DNA of 64,000 nt, taken from the NCBI RefSeq assembly GCF_042100115.1, contig NC_091279.1, forward strand, positions 62,001-126,000. The letters run 5' to 3'. Shown piece after piece: positions 29,501 through 40,423 of this stretch (position 1 is the first letter of the stretch; each line of letters begins with the position of its first letter). Origin of the DNA: Alternaria dauci. Taxonomy: Eukaryota > Ascomycota > Dothideomycetes > Pleosporales > Pleosporaceae. Both the position numbers and the translations under genes were made by a program. The notes under the pieces were generated by a model. It had not been told where the DNA came from and ran no database searches. It saw nothing but the letters and a program-made list of their open reading frames with translations.

Positions 29501-32500
29501 TTTAAGTTTATCCTTTATAGTAGGCCTAATACTAGCTATATTAATCCTCTATTATATCCCCTACATCTACTAACTTATTATAGTAGTTCTAAACACCCTA
29601 TATTTAGTCTTCTCCCTCTCTATTAGAGTTATCCTTAGATTTCTTTTAGAATTTATAGTCCCTAAAGTTAAGCTCTTCTTTAACTACGTTAACGTCTAAG
29701 TCCTCTAGAATCTTAGTTAGTTTAACCTAATACTTAGCTAATACTCTACTTACTTAGCTTATCTATAATTTATTACTCTAGTATAGTTACGTTATTTATA
29801 TTAATTACTTCTTCTTCCTCTTCTAAGTTCTAGTTAGTATTAAGGCTAGACTCTACTCTAGCTTATAAATTATCTATCTTTTATTAGTAATTATTAGCCT
29901 ATACCTTCTATATAAACTTACTAAGATTAGGCTTAGGCTTATCCTCTATTAGTATATTATTATCCTTATTATCTATTACCTATATATTAGTTTATAAGCT
30001 AATACTTAGCTAATACTACTATACCTAGGCTATATCCTTACTTAAATTCTAGTCTTAGTTACTCTAACTTAAGCTAGTCGTTTATATTCTTAGGTAGCCC
30101 CCCTTTAGGCTCTCCTAATTCTAGTAGTATATATTTAGCTTCCTTACTATTAATACACCTATATAGAAACTTCTTACTAGAGAATACTTATTTATTAAAT
30201 AGTAGAGGTAGGTAGTATAGGCTATACTAAGTAGTAAGGTAAAGGTAGCTATTTTCTTAAAAGTATCCTTATATCTATATAGTAATAACTATAGCTATAA
30301 TAATCCTCTCCTAACGTTAGAAAAGTAGTATAAATAAGGGGATTAGTAGGCTAGTATTATTATTAATTTTAATTAAGGGCTTATAGCGTTTAATATAGTT
30401 CTAGTAGGCTTCCTTAATAAGGTTAACTTAATATTATTAGCTTTAGCTAATACTAGACTAATACTAGTATATCTAACGTACCTTATTATAGTAGGTAGGT
30501 AGCTTAGTATATAAAGAGCTTTCTAATAAATATAGGTAGGCTTAGGGAGTATAAGTTAGTATAACCTATATTATAGTAGGTAGTTATAAATATACTTTAA
30601 ACTTAGCGCCTATTATCTACTTAGTATATACTCTAAAGTCTATATTATATAGTATATTAATCTTAGTAGTAGCGTTCTTAGCTATTTCTATCTAGAAATC
30701 TTTAATATATAACTAGTACTTAAAGTTATAGTCCTTATTATACTAGCTATTAATATAGTTAAGGTACACTCTAGCCTTATACTTAGGTATAACTATTACG
30801 TAGTATTAGTATAGGCTAATACCTACCTAATACTATACTTCTACTTAGCGTTATCTATGTCTCTTTCTATATCTAGTTCTTACTCTACTCCTATAAGGGT
30901 ACTATTAGCTTCTATATAAACTACCCTTAATACTATATATATAATCTAATTAGGAGGTATTAGACTATCCTCTAGTTAGTAAATAGTTTCTTATTTTATA
31001 AAGTACTTATTCTTCTCTTTCTATATAGTAGTATTTCTAGTTTATACTCTACCCTTTTAGCTTAGGTACTTATTCTAACTAAACCTATAACCTTTTAGTA
31101 GGGCCTAATACCTACCTAATACTAATATACCTAATCTCTATAGTAATATTATTACTCTAGTAGTAGAAGCTATCTTTAAAACACTTTCTCTTAGTCTTAT
31201 CTTTTTCTATATTTAGGGCGTTTTAGATAGTAAGCTTAAACTTTTTTAACTAGAATATTAATAAGGCCTAATTAATATAAGCCTATATTAGTTAGGGTAA
31301 TATTATATACTTACCTTATTAGTAGTATTATTTAATAGGATCTCTATAAGCTTAATACCTATAGCCTTCTTATATTACTCTCTATTCTTAATAGTATATA
31401 GGTTTATAGAGTATATAGCCTTAGATAGATCTACTATAGTAGGTAGTTATAGTAGTATTAGTTTAGTATACCTAGTATTAGGCTCTATAGGTCTATAGGG
31501 CGTAAGTAGGGTATAAGAGGTAAGGAGGGAGTAGAGGAGACGTTATTAGTATAGGTAATATTAGCGTAGACTTACTATATTTAAGGCTTACTTTTAATCT
31601 AGGATAAGTATTCCTAATTAGCTATAATCTTACTATTATCTACGCTAGTAGGATTAGTAGTAAAGGTAAAGGTAAAGGTAAAGGTAAAGTTTAAATATAT
31701 ATTTTTTCTTCTATACTTTAATCCTCTTCCTCTTCTATCCTCTTCCTCTTATATCTATCTATTATTACCTAATACTATACTAATACTCTTATTAGTATAT
31801 TATCTTACTTTCTACTTACTTATATACTATATAGTATTTATAATATCTATTAGCTTTAATATATTAAGTTTACCTTTACCTTTACTTTTACCTTTACCTT
31901 TACCTTCTACTCTTACTTATTATTATAGTTACCTAAAAGCGTTTACTATTAATATAGTATTATTTACTCTTATAGTTAACCTTTCTCTTACTTCTTACTT
32001 ACCTCTTACACCTATAACCTAATAACCTTAATTACTACTACTATAATAATAATAATACTACTACTACTTCTCTTAATATAGTTAACTATACGTATTAGCT
32101 AGTATTAGCTAGTATTAGTCTATATCTTATACTTACTTAGGGTTTAGTACTACTTATCCTCTACCTAGTATAACTAACCCTAAGGGTACTTAAGGTTATC
32201 CTACTATCGCCTATAAACCCCCTCCCCTATTATCTTAATAATAAGCGCGTATATTCCTAACTACTACCTCTTACTTATTAATCTAGGTACCCTACTTAGT
32301 TTACCTACTTTAAGTTCCTTAATAGTATAGCTACCTAGTATTACTTTAGATACTCTACCTACTACTACTCCTACTAGTAGCGCTAGTAGTAGTAGTTAGG
32401 ATCTAACTTATATAGTTATTAATGGCTATATTTATAAGAGTACTAGTAAGACTTTATATATATAGCCTAAAGTTAAGATCTAATACAACTATAAGGTAGA

Positions 32501-33148
32501 ATAGGTTCTAGTCTTCTATAGTAATATAATAGGACCTAGGAAAATTACTTAATAGGGTTAGTCTAATACTACCTAATACTAACTAATACCTTACTTTACT
32601 AATAGTATTATATAGCCTATATAGTAGAGGAGATCTAGCACTACTAGTAATATTAGGGTTAGGTACTACTAAAGCTTATTATCCTATACTATATTAAAGA
32701 GTTTATAGCTATAGAGGTTAAGGCTCTATTCCCTAGCTACCTAAATCTACCTAGTAGGATAAGTATATCTACCTTTACTACTATTTATAAGGCTACTAAG
32801 GAAATATACCTTTAGCTCTAGGTTAGTATATATGTAGTTATAGTATTAACTTAGTATTAGATTAACTTTCTTAGCTATAAAGGTTATAGTTAATTATTAG
32901 GGTACTATTATTACTACTCTTAAGGATATAGCTAATACCTTTAAAGTAGCTAGGTTACTAAACGCCTACCTAAAGCTCTTAGAAAACTATATCTTCTAAT
33001 TTCCTTAGGTTATTATAGGGCGTTATAGGTCCTTAGGTTTATAATATATAGTTCTTATAGGTATCTATACTATCTACTTTTAGTCTTATAGTCTAGCTCT
33101 TAGTTAGTAATAAGAATAAAAAAGATATTTTACAGCTTTAAATAATCT
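29501..33148. other. 3' part of the Helitron, content unassigned
   Basis: About 3.6 kb between the helicase relic and the terminal repeat. It is dense in CTAATACTA-like units and holds GTAAAG runs at 31,663-31,690 with the complementary CTTTAC runs at 31,871-31,905. Helitrons may carry accessory or captured genes here, but I recognise none. Confidence 0.45.
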
Positions 33149-33209
33149 AGCTCGCTTCGTATTACTATTTTATTTTTTTTAAAATAGAAGGTTTATAGAA
33201 AATAAAAAA

Positions 33210-35755
33210 TTATAGAATACAACTATAATATCTATAACTTAGAGCTAATAGGTATTATTTAAGTATTTAAGGAATAAGAACCTAAACTTATAAGCTTTAA
33301 ATACTAAATATATATAATCTCTAATTATAAGAATTTAGAGATATTTATAACTACTAAGGTGCTTACCTATTACTAAGCCTATTAGTTACTATTCTTATCT
33401 TAGTTTAACTTTAAAATTATCTACTAACTAGGTGCCTCTAACTTTAAAGTAGACGCCCTTAGTAGAAGGCTATAAGATATTCTAGATAACCTTAAAAACC
33501 TTTACTATACTTAGAAATCTATTATTCTAGGTCTTAAGAACTTATCCCTAAGTATATAGCTAGCTATAGTAATAGTACTTTAAGCTTTAACTTTAGCTTC
33601 TAGTTACTATTCTAACTACTTTTACTTAGAATAAGAATATATCCTTAGAATAATAGTAACTAATATAGAGGATAATAATAATAGGGCTAAAGAGATAACT
33701 AAATTACTTCTACCTAATAGAGTTACTAATCCCTTACTTCTCCTTTATAAAGAAAATTTATAACTAATAGAGGAACTACTTAATTAAGTTTATACTAATA
33801 ATAAAATAACTATAAGCGCTTTTAAAGCTATTAATATATACTAGACTAAGCTTTCTAAGTAGTTTTATAAATATAGATTTTACTTTAGTACTACTAATAT
33901 CTCTTTAGTTAGAGATAGTCTAAGCTACTACTTATTTATTAATAAAATAAGGCTCTATATCTTTATAAATACTTACCTCTACTACTATATTTTTAACCTC
34001 TACTATAACTATAAGATTATAGGTTATAAAAGCCTATATTTAATACTATATTTAATATATAACTGTTACTACTAGCTAAAGATAAGCTAGTCTATTACTA
34101 AATACTATAATACTTATATAGTTTATACCTAAATAAAATTACTATAAGATAGTAAATATAAATACTTTAGACTATTACCTCTACCTTACTAACGCTAGTC
34201 TAACCTTATAGTAGACTTTATTTAAGACTTACCCCCCTCTAAACTAAATAGAAGAGAATTCTATAATATCTTAGAAGTAGTAGACTATCTTACTAAAAAG
34301 TACTATTTTTACCTAATATATAGAAAGACTATAGTAAAAGCTTTATACTACTTTATAGATATCTTTAAGTACTATAGACTCCCTCTTAGTATTATTTTAG
34401 ACTATAGTATTAATTTTATTACCCCCCTTTAGAATTACGTTTATAAATATATTTATATAAAGTAAATCTTATTAACTACTTATTATATAAAAATAGATAA
34501 CTAAATAGAATATATTAACTAATCTCTAAAAACCTAATTATACAAGTATATTAACTATAAATAAGAAAACTAAGTAGCTTAGCTTTATATAGCTAAATTC
34601 TAAGTTAATAATACTATTAATACTAGTACTAGTATAACCTTATTCTTTACTAACCTAAAATACTATCTAAGAAGTAGTATTTACTTATATAAGAATATAG
34701 AAGTAAATTTACTAAGACTAGTAAAGGATTAAGTAATCTATACTTAAGAGATAATAAACTTATACTTAGATTTAGTTATATACTTTAAAAAATAGCTCTA
34801 ATAAGCTAGTTAAGAATAATTAGATTAAGTAAATACTATATAATATATAATTCTATACTATAGTCTAATTAATAAAGTTTAGATATCTACTATTAATTAA
34901 GGTATACTATAAAACTCTAAGAAGTTTACTAATTACTAAGTAAGACCTTTTAAAGTTAAGTAAATTATTTATAATAGATAAGTATATAAACTTAACCTCC
35001 CTAAGAAAATAATTAAGAATAAGACTTTTCTTATCTTTTACTCTAAGCTTCTCTAGCTAGTAGCTACTAAAGCCTTTCTAAACTAAGTACTTACTAGACT
35101 ACTCTTAGTAGAAGTTATAATAAGTAATAGAGATACTTATACTAAGTAGCTAATAAATAAGTCTATTAATATAACCTCTTTATAAACTAGTAAAGTTAAA
35201 AGAAAATAAGTATATAAAATTAAATAGATTAACTATCTAAAGCTAACTTAGTATAAAGCTAGTAACTATCTTAACTATTATAATACTAAATTATTCTATT
35301 AGAAATACCCTAATAAGCTAAAACCCTTAGGACTTACTATACTAAATAATTAGAGACTACTCTTTAAAGATACTAGTAATCGCCTTAATAAATACCTTAG
35401 TAATAATAAGGTAATAGTATAAGCTACTAGTTTAGCCTAATAGCTTAGCTATTCTATAGGTATAGTATATACCTAACCTATAGTAACTAGTTAAATTAAA
35501 CGTCCCTTATATAGTTTAGGAATACTAATTAGCTTAGTTTTTATATCCTAGAGTTAAGGTAGTAGGAAATAGCTTAAAGATATACTTTTTTATATAAGAA
35601 ACTATATAGATATATATAGCCTTATATAAACTATACCTAGTTTTTAAAAAGTATAAGGTCTAGTAGTTTTTATACTTTTAGTATACTTTTTTAACTTTAA
35701 ATTACTTTCTCTTCTTTATACTAGCTAGAGGACTAGCTAAATCTCTTTTTTTAGG
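33210..35755 (+). pseudogene. Ty3/gypsy RNase H-integrase relic of family D
   Basis: Continues the frame broken at 22,686: IEYNYNIYNLELIGII, then a conserved strand near 33,320 (SNYKNLEIF) and the RNase H-integrase tether NFKVDALSRR near 33,440. Downstream plus-strand sequence to 35,755 should hold integrase, but its catalytic residues are not readable. A G-run polypurine tract precedes the LTR at 35,761. Confidence 0.75.
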
Positions 35756-35760
35756 GGGGG

Positions 35761-35957
35761 TACGTATAAGGGAGTATTACTACGTAGAGGATACTAGGCT
35801 TAGTTAGGCCTAGCTCTATTCTTAGCTCTCTCTCCTCTTATTATATCTTCCTCCTTTTCTTCTTCCTCTCTTCTAGAGGTTGTCTACTATTCTCTATTCT
35901 AAATATAAGCTACCTTTGCAACTAGCTCACCCTTCTATATATAATATTTACCTTATA
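35761..35957 (+). repeat. 3' LTR of gypsy family D
   Basis: Direct repeat of 14,271-14,467, immediately after AGGGGGGG. Confidence 0.75.
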
Positions 35958-36331
35958 CTTATATAATATCTAATTATAAAGTTATATAAGTAGTTTATAT
36001 TATTTATAGTAAGTAGAGAGGGGTTAACTAAAGGTATATAATTATTATAGAAGAGTAAGAGGGGAAGCCTCTATATATATATTTATTCTCTATCTATACC
36101 TACTTTAGGTTCTTAGATAGGTAAGGCCTTATCTATAAGACTATCCTAACTCTAGAGCTATTCTAACTCTAAGGCTAACTAGCTAAGGCTCCTACCTAGG
36201 CCTCTACCTATTATAAAATCTACTATTAAGAAGTAGTATAAAAAAAAACCTAACTTAATCCTTAAAAACTTTTTAATTATAGTAATCTTTTTGCTAAAAT
36301 CTATATATATTATATAATAGATATAGGGGTA
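35958..36331. repeat. RIP-degraded DNA with a short dispersed repeat
   Basis: Positions 36,143-36,215 (CTAACTCTAGAGCTATTC...CTAGGCCTCTAC) recur at 59,935-60,005. Otherwise unassigned. A 67-codon minus-strand frame running from here into the Tc1 end is not credible as a gene. Confidence 0.5.
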
Positions 36332-38428
36332 TAGAGGGGTAATATAAAAAAAAGTAATTTTAAAAGTTACTCTTTTTAACACTTTATATCTCTAGAACTA
36401 GAGTAGCTAAAAAGAAAATTAATAAAGTTTTAGTAAGAAAAAAGCTAGGTCTATAATCTAGTAAGCTAAGATATTAGCTTAGTAAGTACTCTAGTACTAG
36501 TAAAAGGTAGTAAAACTAGGGGTTAAAAAAAGATACTAGATAATCTAATATATTTTTTTAATAGTTATAGTAAATTCTCTCTAGATCTAGTATAGTTTAA
36601 TATAGACTACTAACTATAATATACTTAGATATAGGGAGATTCTATTAAGTAAATAAAAAGTTATAAAGAAAGGTAGTTTTTAACACTTTTTAAGCTTAAC
36701 TAATTATATTAGCTAGCTAGTACTTAGTATACTATCCCTAAGCATCTATTACTACTTTATATCTCTTAGGTAAAGATAAAATATAATTATCTATAGCTTC
36801 TTATAGTATTAAATCCTACTCTTCTAGTATAGCTTAGAAAAAAGCTTCTATACTCTTCTCGCTAGTACCTAAGCCTAAAGATACTCTAGGTCTTTTATTT
36901 AGAGCGTTCTTTTATAACCTCTAAACGTTTTCTATAGGATTTAAATTAGGGCTATAGGAAGGATACTTAAAGAAAGTAATCTTATTCTTAGTAAACTAAG
37001 ATAAAACCTATTTAGTTTTATAAATTTTAGTGTTATCTTACTAAAGTTTCTAACCTAGATAGAATAGACTATTAGCTTTTTAAATAAAAAAAGCTTTTTA
37101 AAAATATTATAAAATAAAAAAGTTACTTATATAAAGTATAAATATAAGTATATATAACTTACCCCTTTTAATAGTAGGTTTTACTATAGGTATTAGAACT
37201 TTTCTAATATACCTAGTATTAGTAAAGCTAGTAGTAATTTTAAGTATCTTTATTACTACTAGCTTAGACCTACTACCTATTTAAATTACTTCCTAAATAG
37301 AAATACTAATATTATAGCTTATATCTTAGTTAGTATAATAGCTAAAATTATTTTAAAATACTAGAGAAATACTAGATTTTTTATAAAATATTTTAGCCTA
37401 TTAGGGTTTCTTTTAAACTTACCTCTATTAGTTATAGAAACTAAATCCTTACTAACCCTTTTATTATAGCGTTTTCTACTATATTCTATTCTAGCTCTAT
37501 ACCCTTAATATATAGTAGACCTATCTAAAAATATAACTTTATTAAAGTTTATATTTTTAATATTTTTAACCTTCTCCTTAGTATATAATAAGTAATTTTT
37601 AACTTTTTTAGTATTTAAAAGCTACTTTTTCTTAGAAGTATTAATAGAGTAGTTCTCTTCTCTTAGTAAGTGTTATAGGCTTCTAGTAGAAAGATCTAAA
37701 CTATTTACTTCTAAAATATACTTATTTTTTTCTTAGGACTTCTAGTTAAGTCTCTAGTAATAATACTTTTAGTTCTTTTAGTAATCTTAAAAGAAGAGCC
37801 TAGTTTAGGGCTTATAGTAGCTAGAGGTATATTATTTTTTCTTTTAATATAAGAAATAGTATTATTAATACTCTTAGAAGGTGTTTCTAATAAAGTACTT
37901 ATAGAAGTAATAGAGCTATTCTCTAATAAAAGAGTAGAGACTTTTTCTTTAAATTTTAAAAGTTTTAGAGATATATAAGATAATAGAGAAGAGATAATCT
38001 AAGAGTAGAAAGAGAAGACTATATAGAAAAATACTATTAGATTATTACGTAATTTTAGTATACTTTTTTAGCGTCTTTTTTATATATCTCTAAATAAAAA
38101 AATAATTAACCTAATAATTATAGCTAAAATTCTACTAACGTAATACTTATATAAGTAAGTTTTTTATATAATCTTTTAAAAAATTTTATACTACTATTAA
38201 AAAGTTATACTAGATTCTATAACTACTCTTTTTTAACTCTCTCTTTATCTCTATTTATCGCTCGACTAGTGCTTACTAAGCAAGTACTTTAGCCTTCTAT
38301 ATTATAGAGCTAGTTTTTTTCTTTCTAAAACTCTCAAAATCTCCTTTCTAGCTACTCTAGTTCTAGAGATATAAAGCGTTAAAAAGAGTAACTTTTAAAA
38401 TTACTCTTTTTTTTATGTCACCCCTCTG
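36332..38428 (-). mobile_element. Tc1/mariner DNA transposon, RIP-damaged
   Basis: A 2.1-kb element with inverted ends of about 80-110 bp (left TAGAGGGGTAATATAA, right end on the minus strand CAGAGGGGTGACATAA) and TA target duplications at 36,330-36,331 and 38,429-38,430. The right end keeps CA/TG while the left has lost them. The minus-strand interior carries the transposase relic. Confidence 0.88.
36690..37060 (-). pseudogene. Tc1/mariner transposase relic (C-terminal catalytic block)
   Basis: The minus-strand frame shows DNTKIYKTK, then YPSYSPNLNPIENVQ, the Tc1-family block surrounding the last catalytic acidic residue (SPxLNPIENxW), and LPKRYKVVIDA towards the C terminus. Asn replaces the expected Asp in SPNLN and in-frame stops occur. 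More transposase lies at higher coordinates to about 38,000 but is less readable. Confidence 0.8.
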
Positions 38429-38760
38429 TATATTAATATACTATAAATCTTATAATAATAGCTTTTATAGGTAGCTTAATTACCTTATCTTTTTTGTCGT
38501 CTGATCTTGTTAGGGTAGCTCGTTGACTGAACTAGCTCGTTTGGTGCGCACGGACTGTAGGTGCTATAGCTGTTAAGTTATTACGCGTTAAAGGGTGGGT
38601 GCTGTTTATGGCGATCGGGCGTCGCGCGACTCCGGCCATTGCGCGCACGGACACAGTATCATCCATGTTACAATAGCGATAGAACAGGTTGATACGCTGC
38701 TCCATAGTAACAAAGCATTACATCCATCAGGGCGAGGTCTCGACATTGACATAACGTCCC
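38429..38760. other. Transition from RIP block to gene island
   Basis: Composition changes within about 60 bp near 38,490. To the left CpA/TpG are rare; to the right GC rises and all dinucleotides appear (GGCGATCGGGCGTCGCGCGA near 38,610). This is the 3' flank of the dioxygenase gene. No gene seen. Confidence 0.7.
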
Positions 38761-39948
38761 CTAAGCTACCTTAACCCAATCGCCAATCGCCACTCCCTTT
38801 TCCTTAGCTGCTTCTCTCCTCGACATGGATGCAGGATCGAAGTAGGGCCGTTCACCACACGACACAGCTCGCGTCCCCACCCGCTCTCCAATACCAGCAA
38901 AATCGTACGTTGGGTTATGGAGTGTAGAACGATTATCCCAGATAGCCATGTCGTTGACTTGGTTCCATCGAAACCTTACCTGGAGATCATGGTTGTCTTT
39001 GATAATGTTCTTAATGTACGATAGAAGCATGTCAGATTCCTCAGGCGTAATTTCGTTGAAGTAACCACCTCCTCCACCAGCGGCATAGAGACTCTTCCAG
39101 CCTGTCACTGGGTTAGTGCGAACGGCGGGATGAGTAGCGATGATTTCCTCGCCCACGTTTTCCGGGCTTCCGCGCGGCCCGCTGAAGATGGAGGCGCCAT
39201 TTGCTTTTGCCGTAGCAATGAAATCTGCAAGGTGGAAGGTGAAGCGGAGCGTTTCGAGGAACCTTTGCATTGGCTCAGAGATGCGGTCGTACATTTCATA
39301 ACCGGAAGCCCAGACTGTGTCTCCGCCCATGGGGGGAACCGTGGTCAGACGTAAAGAGGTATAATCTGATGGCACGTTTTCCCATTGGCAGTCAGAGTGC
39401 CAAAGGTCAGAAGACTGCTTCTTATGGGAGCGCGTCGTATCCACCTTGCTCGTTGTGAAGAGTTGCTTGAAAACACCAGAGTTGATCGTCGTAACCTCCT
39501 TATCTTCTTGGGGTTGGCCGGCGACTTTGGCCCCAGTGTTTAGGACAGGGTGGATATGCAAGCCTGAGGAGGCAGGTTTGCCCGAAAGCTCGCCTAAGCG
39601 TTGAATAAACTGCTTTTGAAGTTCGGCGGTGAGGTTGTCTTGCTTCCGCAGGAAAACAACACCACGCGCAGAGACTAAAGATATAGGTGGTTAGCACTGG
39701 GTATATGTACTCTCAACTGAAGACCGAAACATACTAATATAGGCCAATTCTTTCAGAAGCTCATCAGCATTAGGACTTTCCATCAACTCCACTACATTAA
39801 GGGTGGGATACTCGCGTCCGATGACGGGAGTCAGATCAGTGTGCTCGAAACGATCAAGGGCACCAGACGGCTCTAGTGGGTTATTCATGAGCTGACTCTT
39901 AACTCCAGATGGAGTGTTGATGGGATAATCGACTGGGACGGGCGCCAT
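38761..39948 (-). CDS. TauD/TfdA-type Fe(II)/2-oxoglutarate-dependent dioxygenase
   Basis: Predicted 375-aa non-haem iron oxygenase of the taurine/sulfonate dioxygenase superfamily, which couples 2-oxoglutarate decarboxylation to substrate hydroxylation or related oxidation; the substrate here is unknown. Exon 1 is 39,735-39,948 (ATG at 39,948, starting MAPVPVDYPI) and exon 2 is 38,761-39,674. The 60-bp intron has GTATGT and TTTAG ends and a CTAAC branch point. The metal triad is visible: HSD (H164, D166) and distal H324 in WDNRSTLHNPTYDF, with R340 (GTR) as the 2-oxoglutarate anchor. Length and motif order fit fungal TauD-like proteins. It is divergent from SDR1 across a 475-bp promoter with TCGGCCCGA-type palindromes, so the two are probably co-regulated. 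In this cluster it is a candidate tailoring oxygenase, though fungal sulfonate dioxygenases share the fold. Confidence 0.9.
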
Positions 39949-40423
39949 ATTGTTAGGCTGATGTTCGATGAGTAAGTCTTAACAATGAAGTAGAAGGTAG
40001 ATAGCGGTAGTGACAAGTAAGCTTTGGTAGCCTGTGTCTCTGATATATGGGCCTTTAGATGCACCGAGCAGATGTCAGACGCTGCCGCAAATGCACTCTC
40101 GGCCCGAGCGCCGGTCCATTACACTGCTTGGGCAAGGCCACAGTTCCCCCAGCAACATGCACTATCTACTAAGTGTCACTCGGCCCAATCATCATATACT
40201 TTCTCTCGGCCGAATACCTTTCTTAGAACTAGCAGACCTTTGTCGGCCCGAGAGGGAACAGCCGTATATTCATGAATCATCCCATTGGGGAAAAAGTAGT
40301 GATTTGAACTGCCGGCCCGAGAGAATACAATTGTGTTTTTAAGACCCATTCAATGGGGAAGGACGTGGTCCTCGCACTTCTTCCACAATATGTTCTGGGT
40401 TCCCCAATCTACCAAGTGATAAA
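39949..40423. promoter_or_regulatory. Divergent promoter of the dioxygenase and SDR1
   Basis: Contains CTCGGCCCGAG (40,098-40,108, perfect 11-bp palindrome), a half site CTCGGCCCAA (40,179-40,188), TCGGCCGA (40,206-40,213), TCGGCCCGAGAG (40,243-40,254) and CGGCCCGAGAG (40,313-40,323). Five related sites in under 240 bp suggest an operator array for a Zn2Cys6 regulator with inverted CGG-type half sites. The binding protein is inferred, with TF2 (AflR-like) the first candidate. Confidence 0.6.

Larger units (their letters stand above)
24005..33195 (+). mobile_element. Helitron (Helitron2/Helentron-like architecture), RIP-dead
   Basis: A 9.2-kb insertion inside A-tailed copy b. Its left end carries TACGAAGTAAGCT (24,006-24,018), and the inverted match AGCTCGCTTCGTA (33,149-33,161) lies about 30 bp inside the right end. 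A hairpin follows (CTATTTT, 9-nt loop, AAAATAG; 33,165-33,187). Terminus-plus-subterminal inverted repeats and a 3' hairpin are the known layout of Helitron2-type elements. The interior encodes Rep-like and PIF1-like helicase relics on the plus strand. Exact ends are uncertain by 1-4 bp because empty-site bases are shared. Confidence 0.75.
22687..33209 (+). mobile_element. A-tailed non-LTR-like element, copy b, split by a Helitron
   Basis: The body at 22,687-24,004 is the inverted homologue of copies a and c. Its A-rich end (TTATAGAAAATAAAAAA) lies 9 kb away at 33,193-33,209. The pair is flanked by a 17-bp duplication TTATAGAATAYAACTAT (22,670-22,686 and 33,210-33,226; the one mismatch is C/T in a CpA context). 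Copy c has the uninterrupted junction CCCCCTTACTTATAGAAAAT, which locates the Helitron insertion exactly. Confidence 0.7.
14271..35957 (+). mobile_element. Ty3/gypsy retrotransposon (family D), RIP-dead, expanded by nested insertions
   Basis: Two direct LTR-like repeats of about 197 bp (14,271-14,467 and 35,761-35,957, sharing AAGGGAGTATTACTAC and a CT-rich core) frame plus-strand gag/pol remains. The right LTR is preceded by a G-run (AGGGGGGG, polypurine tract). Between them the gypsy sequence is interrupted by an A-tailed element (16,750-18,134), repeat E (18,383-19,780) and a second A-tailed element carrying a Helitron (22,687-33,209). The pol frame reads from reverse transcriptase near 21,720-22,686 straight into RNase H at 33,210 once the insert is set aside. 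Confidence 0.75.

Noticed and set aside
24006..33161. Cut-and-paste DNA transposon bounded by TACGAAG inverted repeats
   Set aside because: The interior encodes Rep/PIF1-helicase relics, the right repeat is subterminal and followed by a hairpin, and the empty site from copy c puts the right end about 30 bp further out. A Helitron explains all of this.
36179..36382. 67-codon minus-strand open frame in the RIP block
   Set aside because: Low-complexity Phe/Ile/Tyr/Lys composition from AT-rich DNA, runs across the Tc1 boundary, no homologue pattern.
38761..39561. Treating this single frame (266 codons) as the whole dioxygenase
   Set aside because: It starts at a TTG; splicing to 39,735-39,948 gives a proper ATG and a typical N-terminal region.
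39105..39697. Overlapping frames on both strands inside the dioxygenase gene
   Set aside because: Shadows of the coding frame with no motif or start context.
40024..40342. Plus-strand frames in the dioxygenase/SDR1 promoter
   Set aside because: Two overlapping frames in a region explained by divergent promoters; no domain and no splice link to SDR1.
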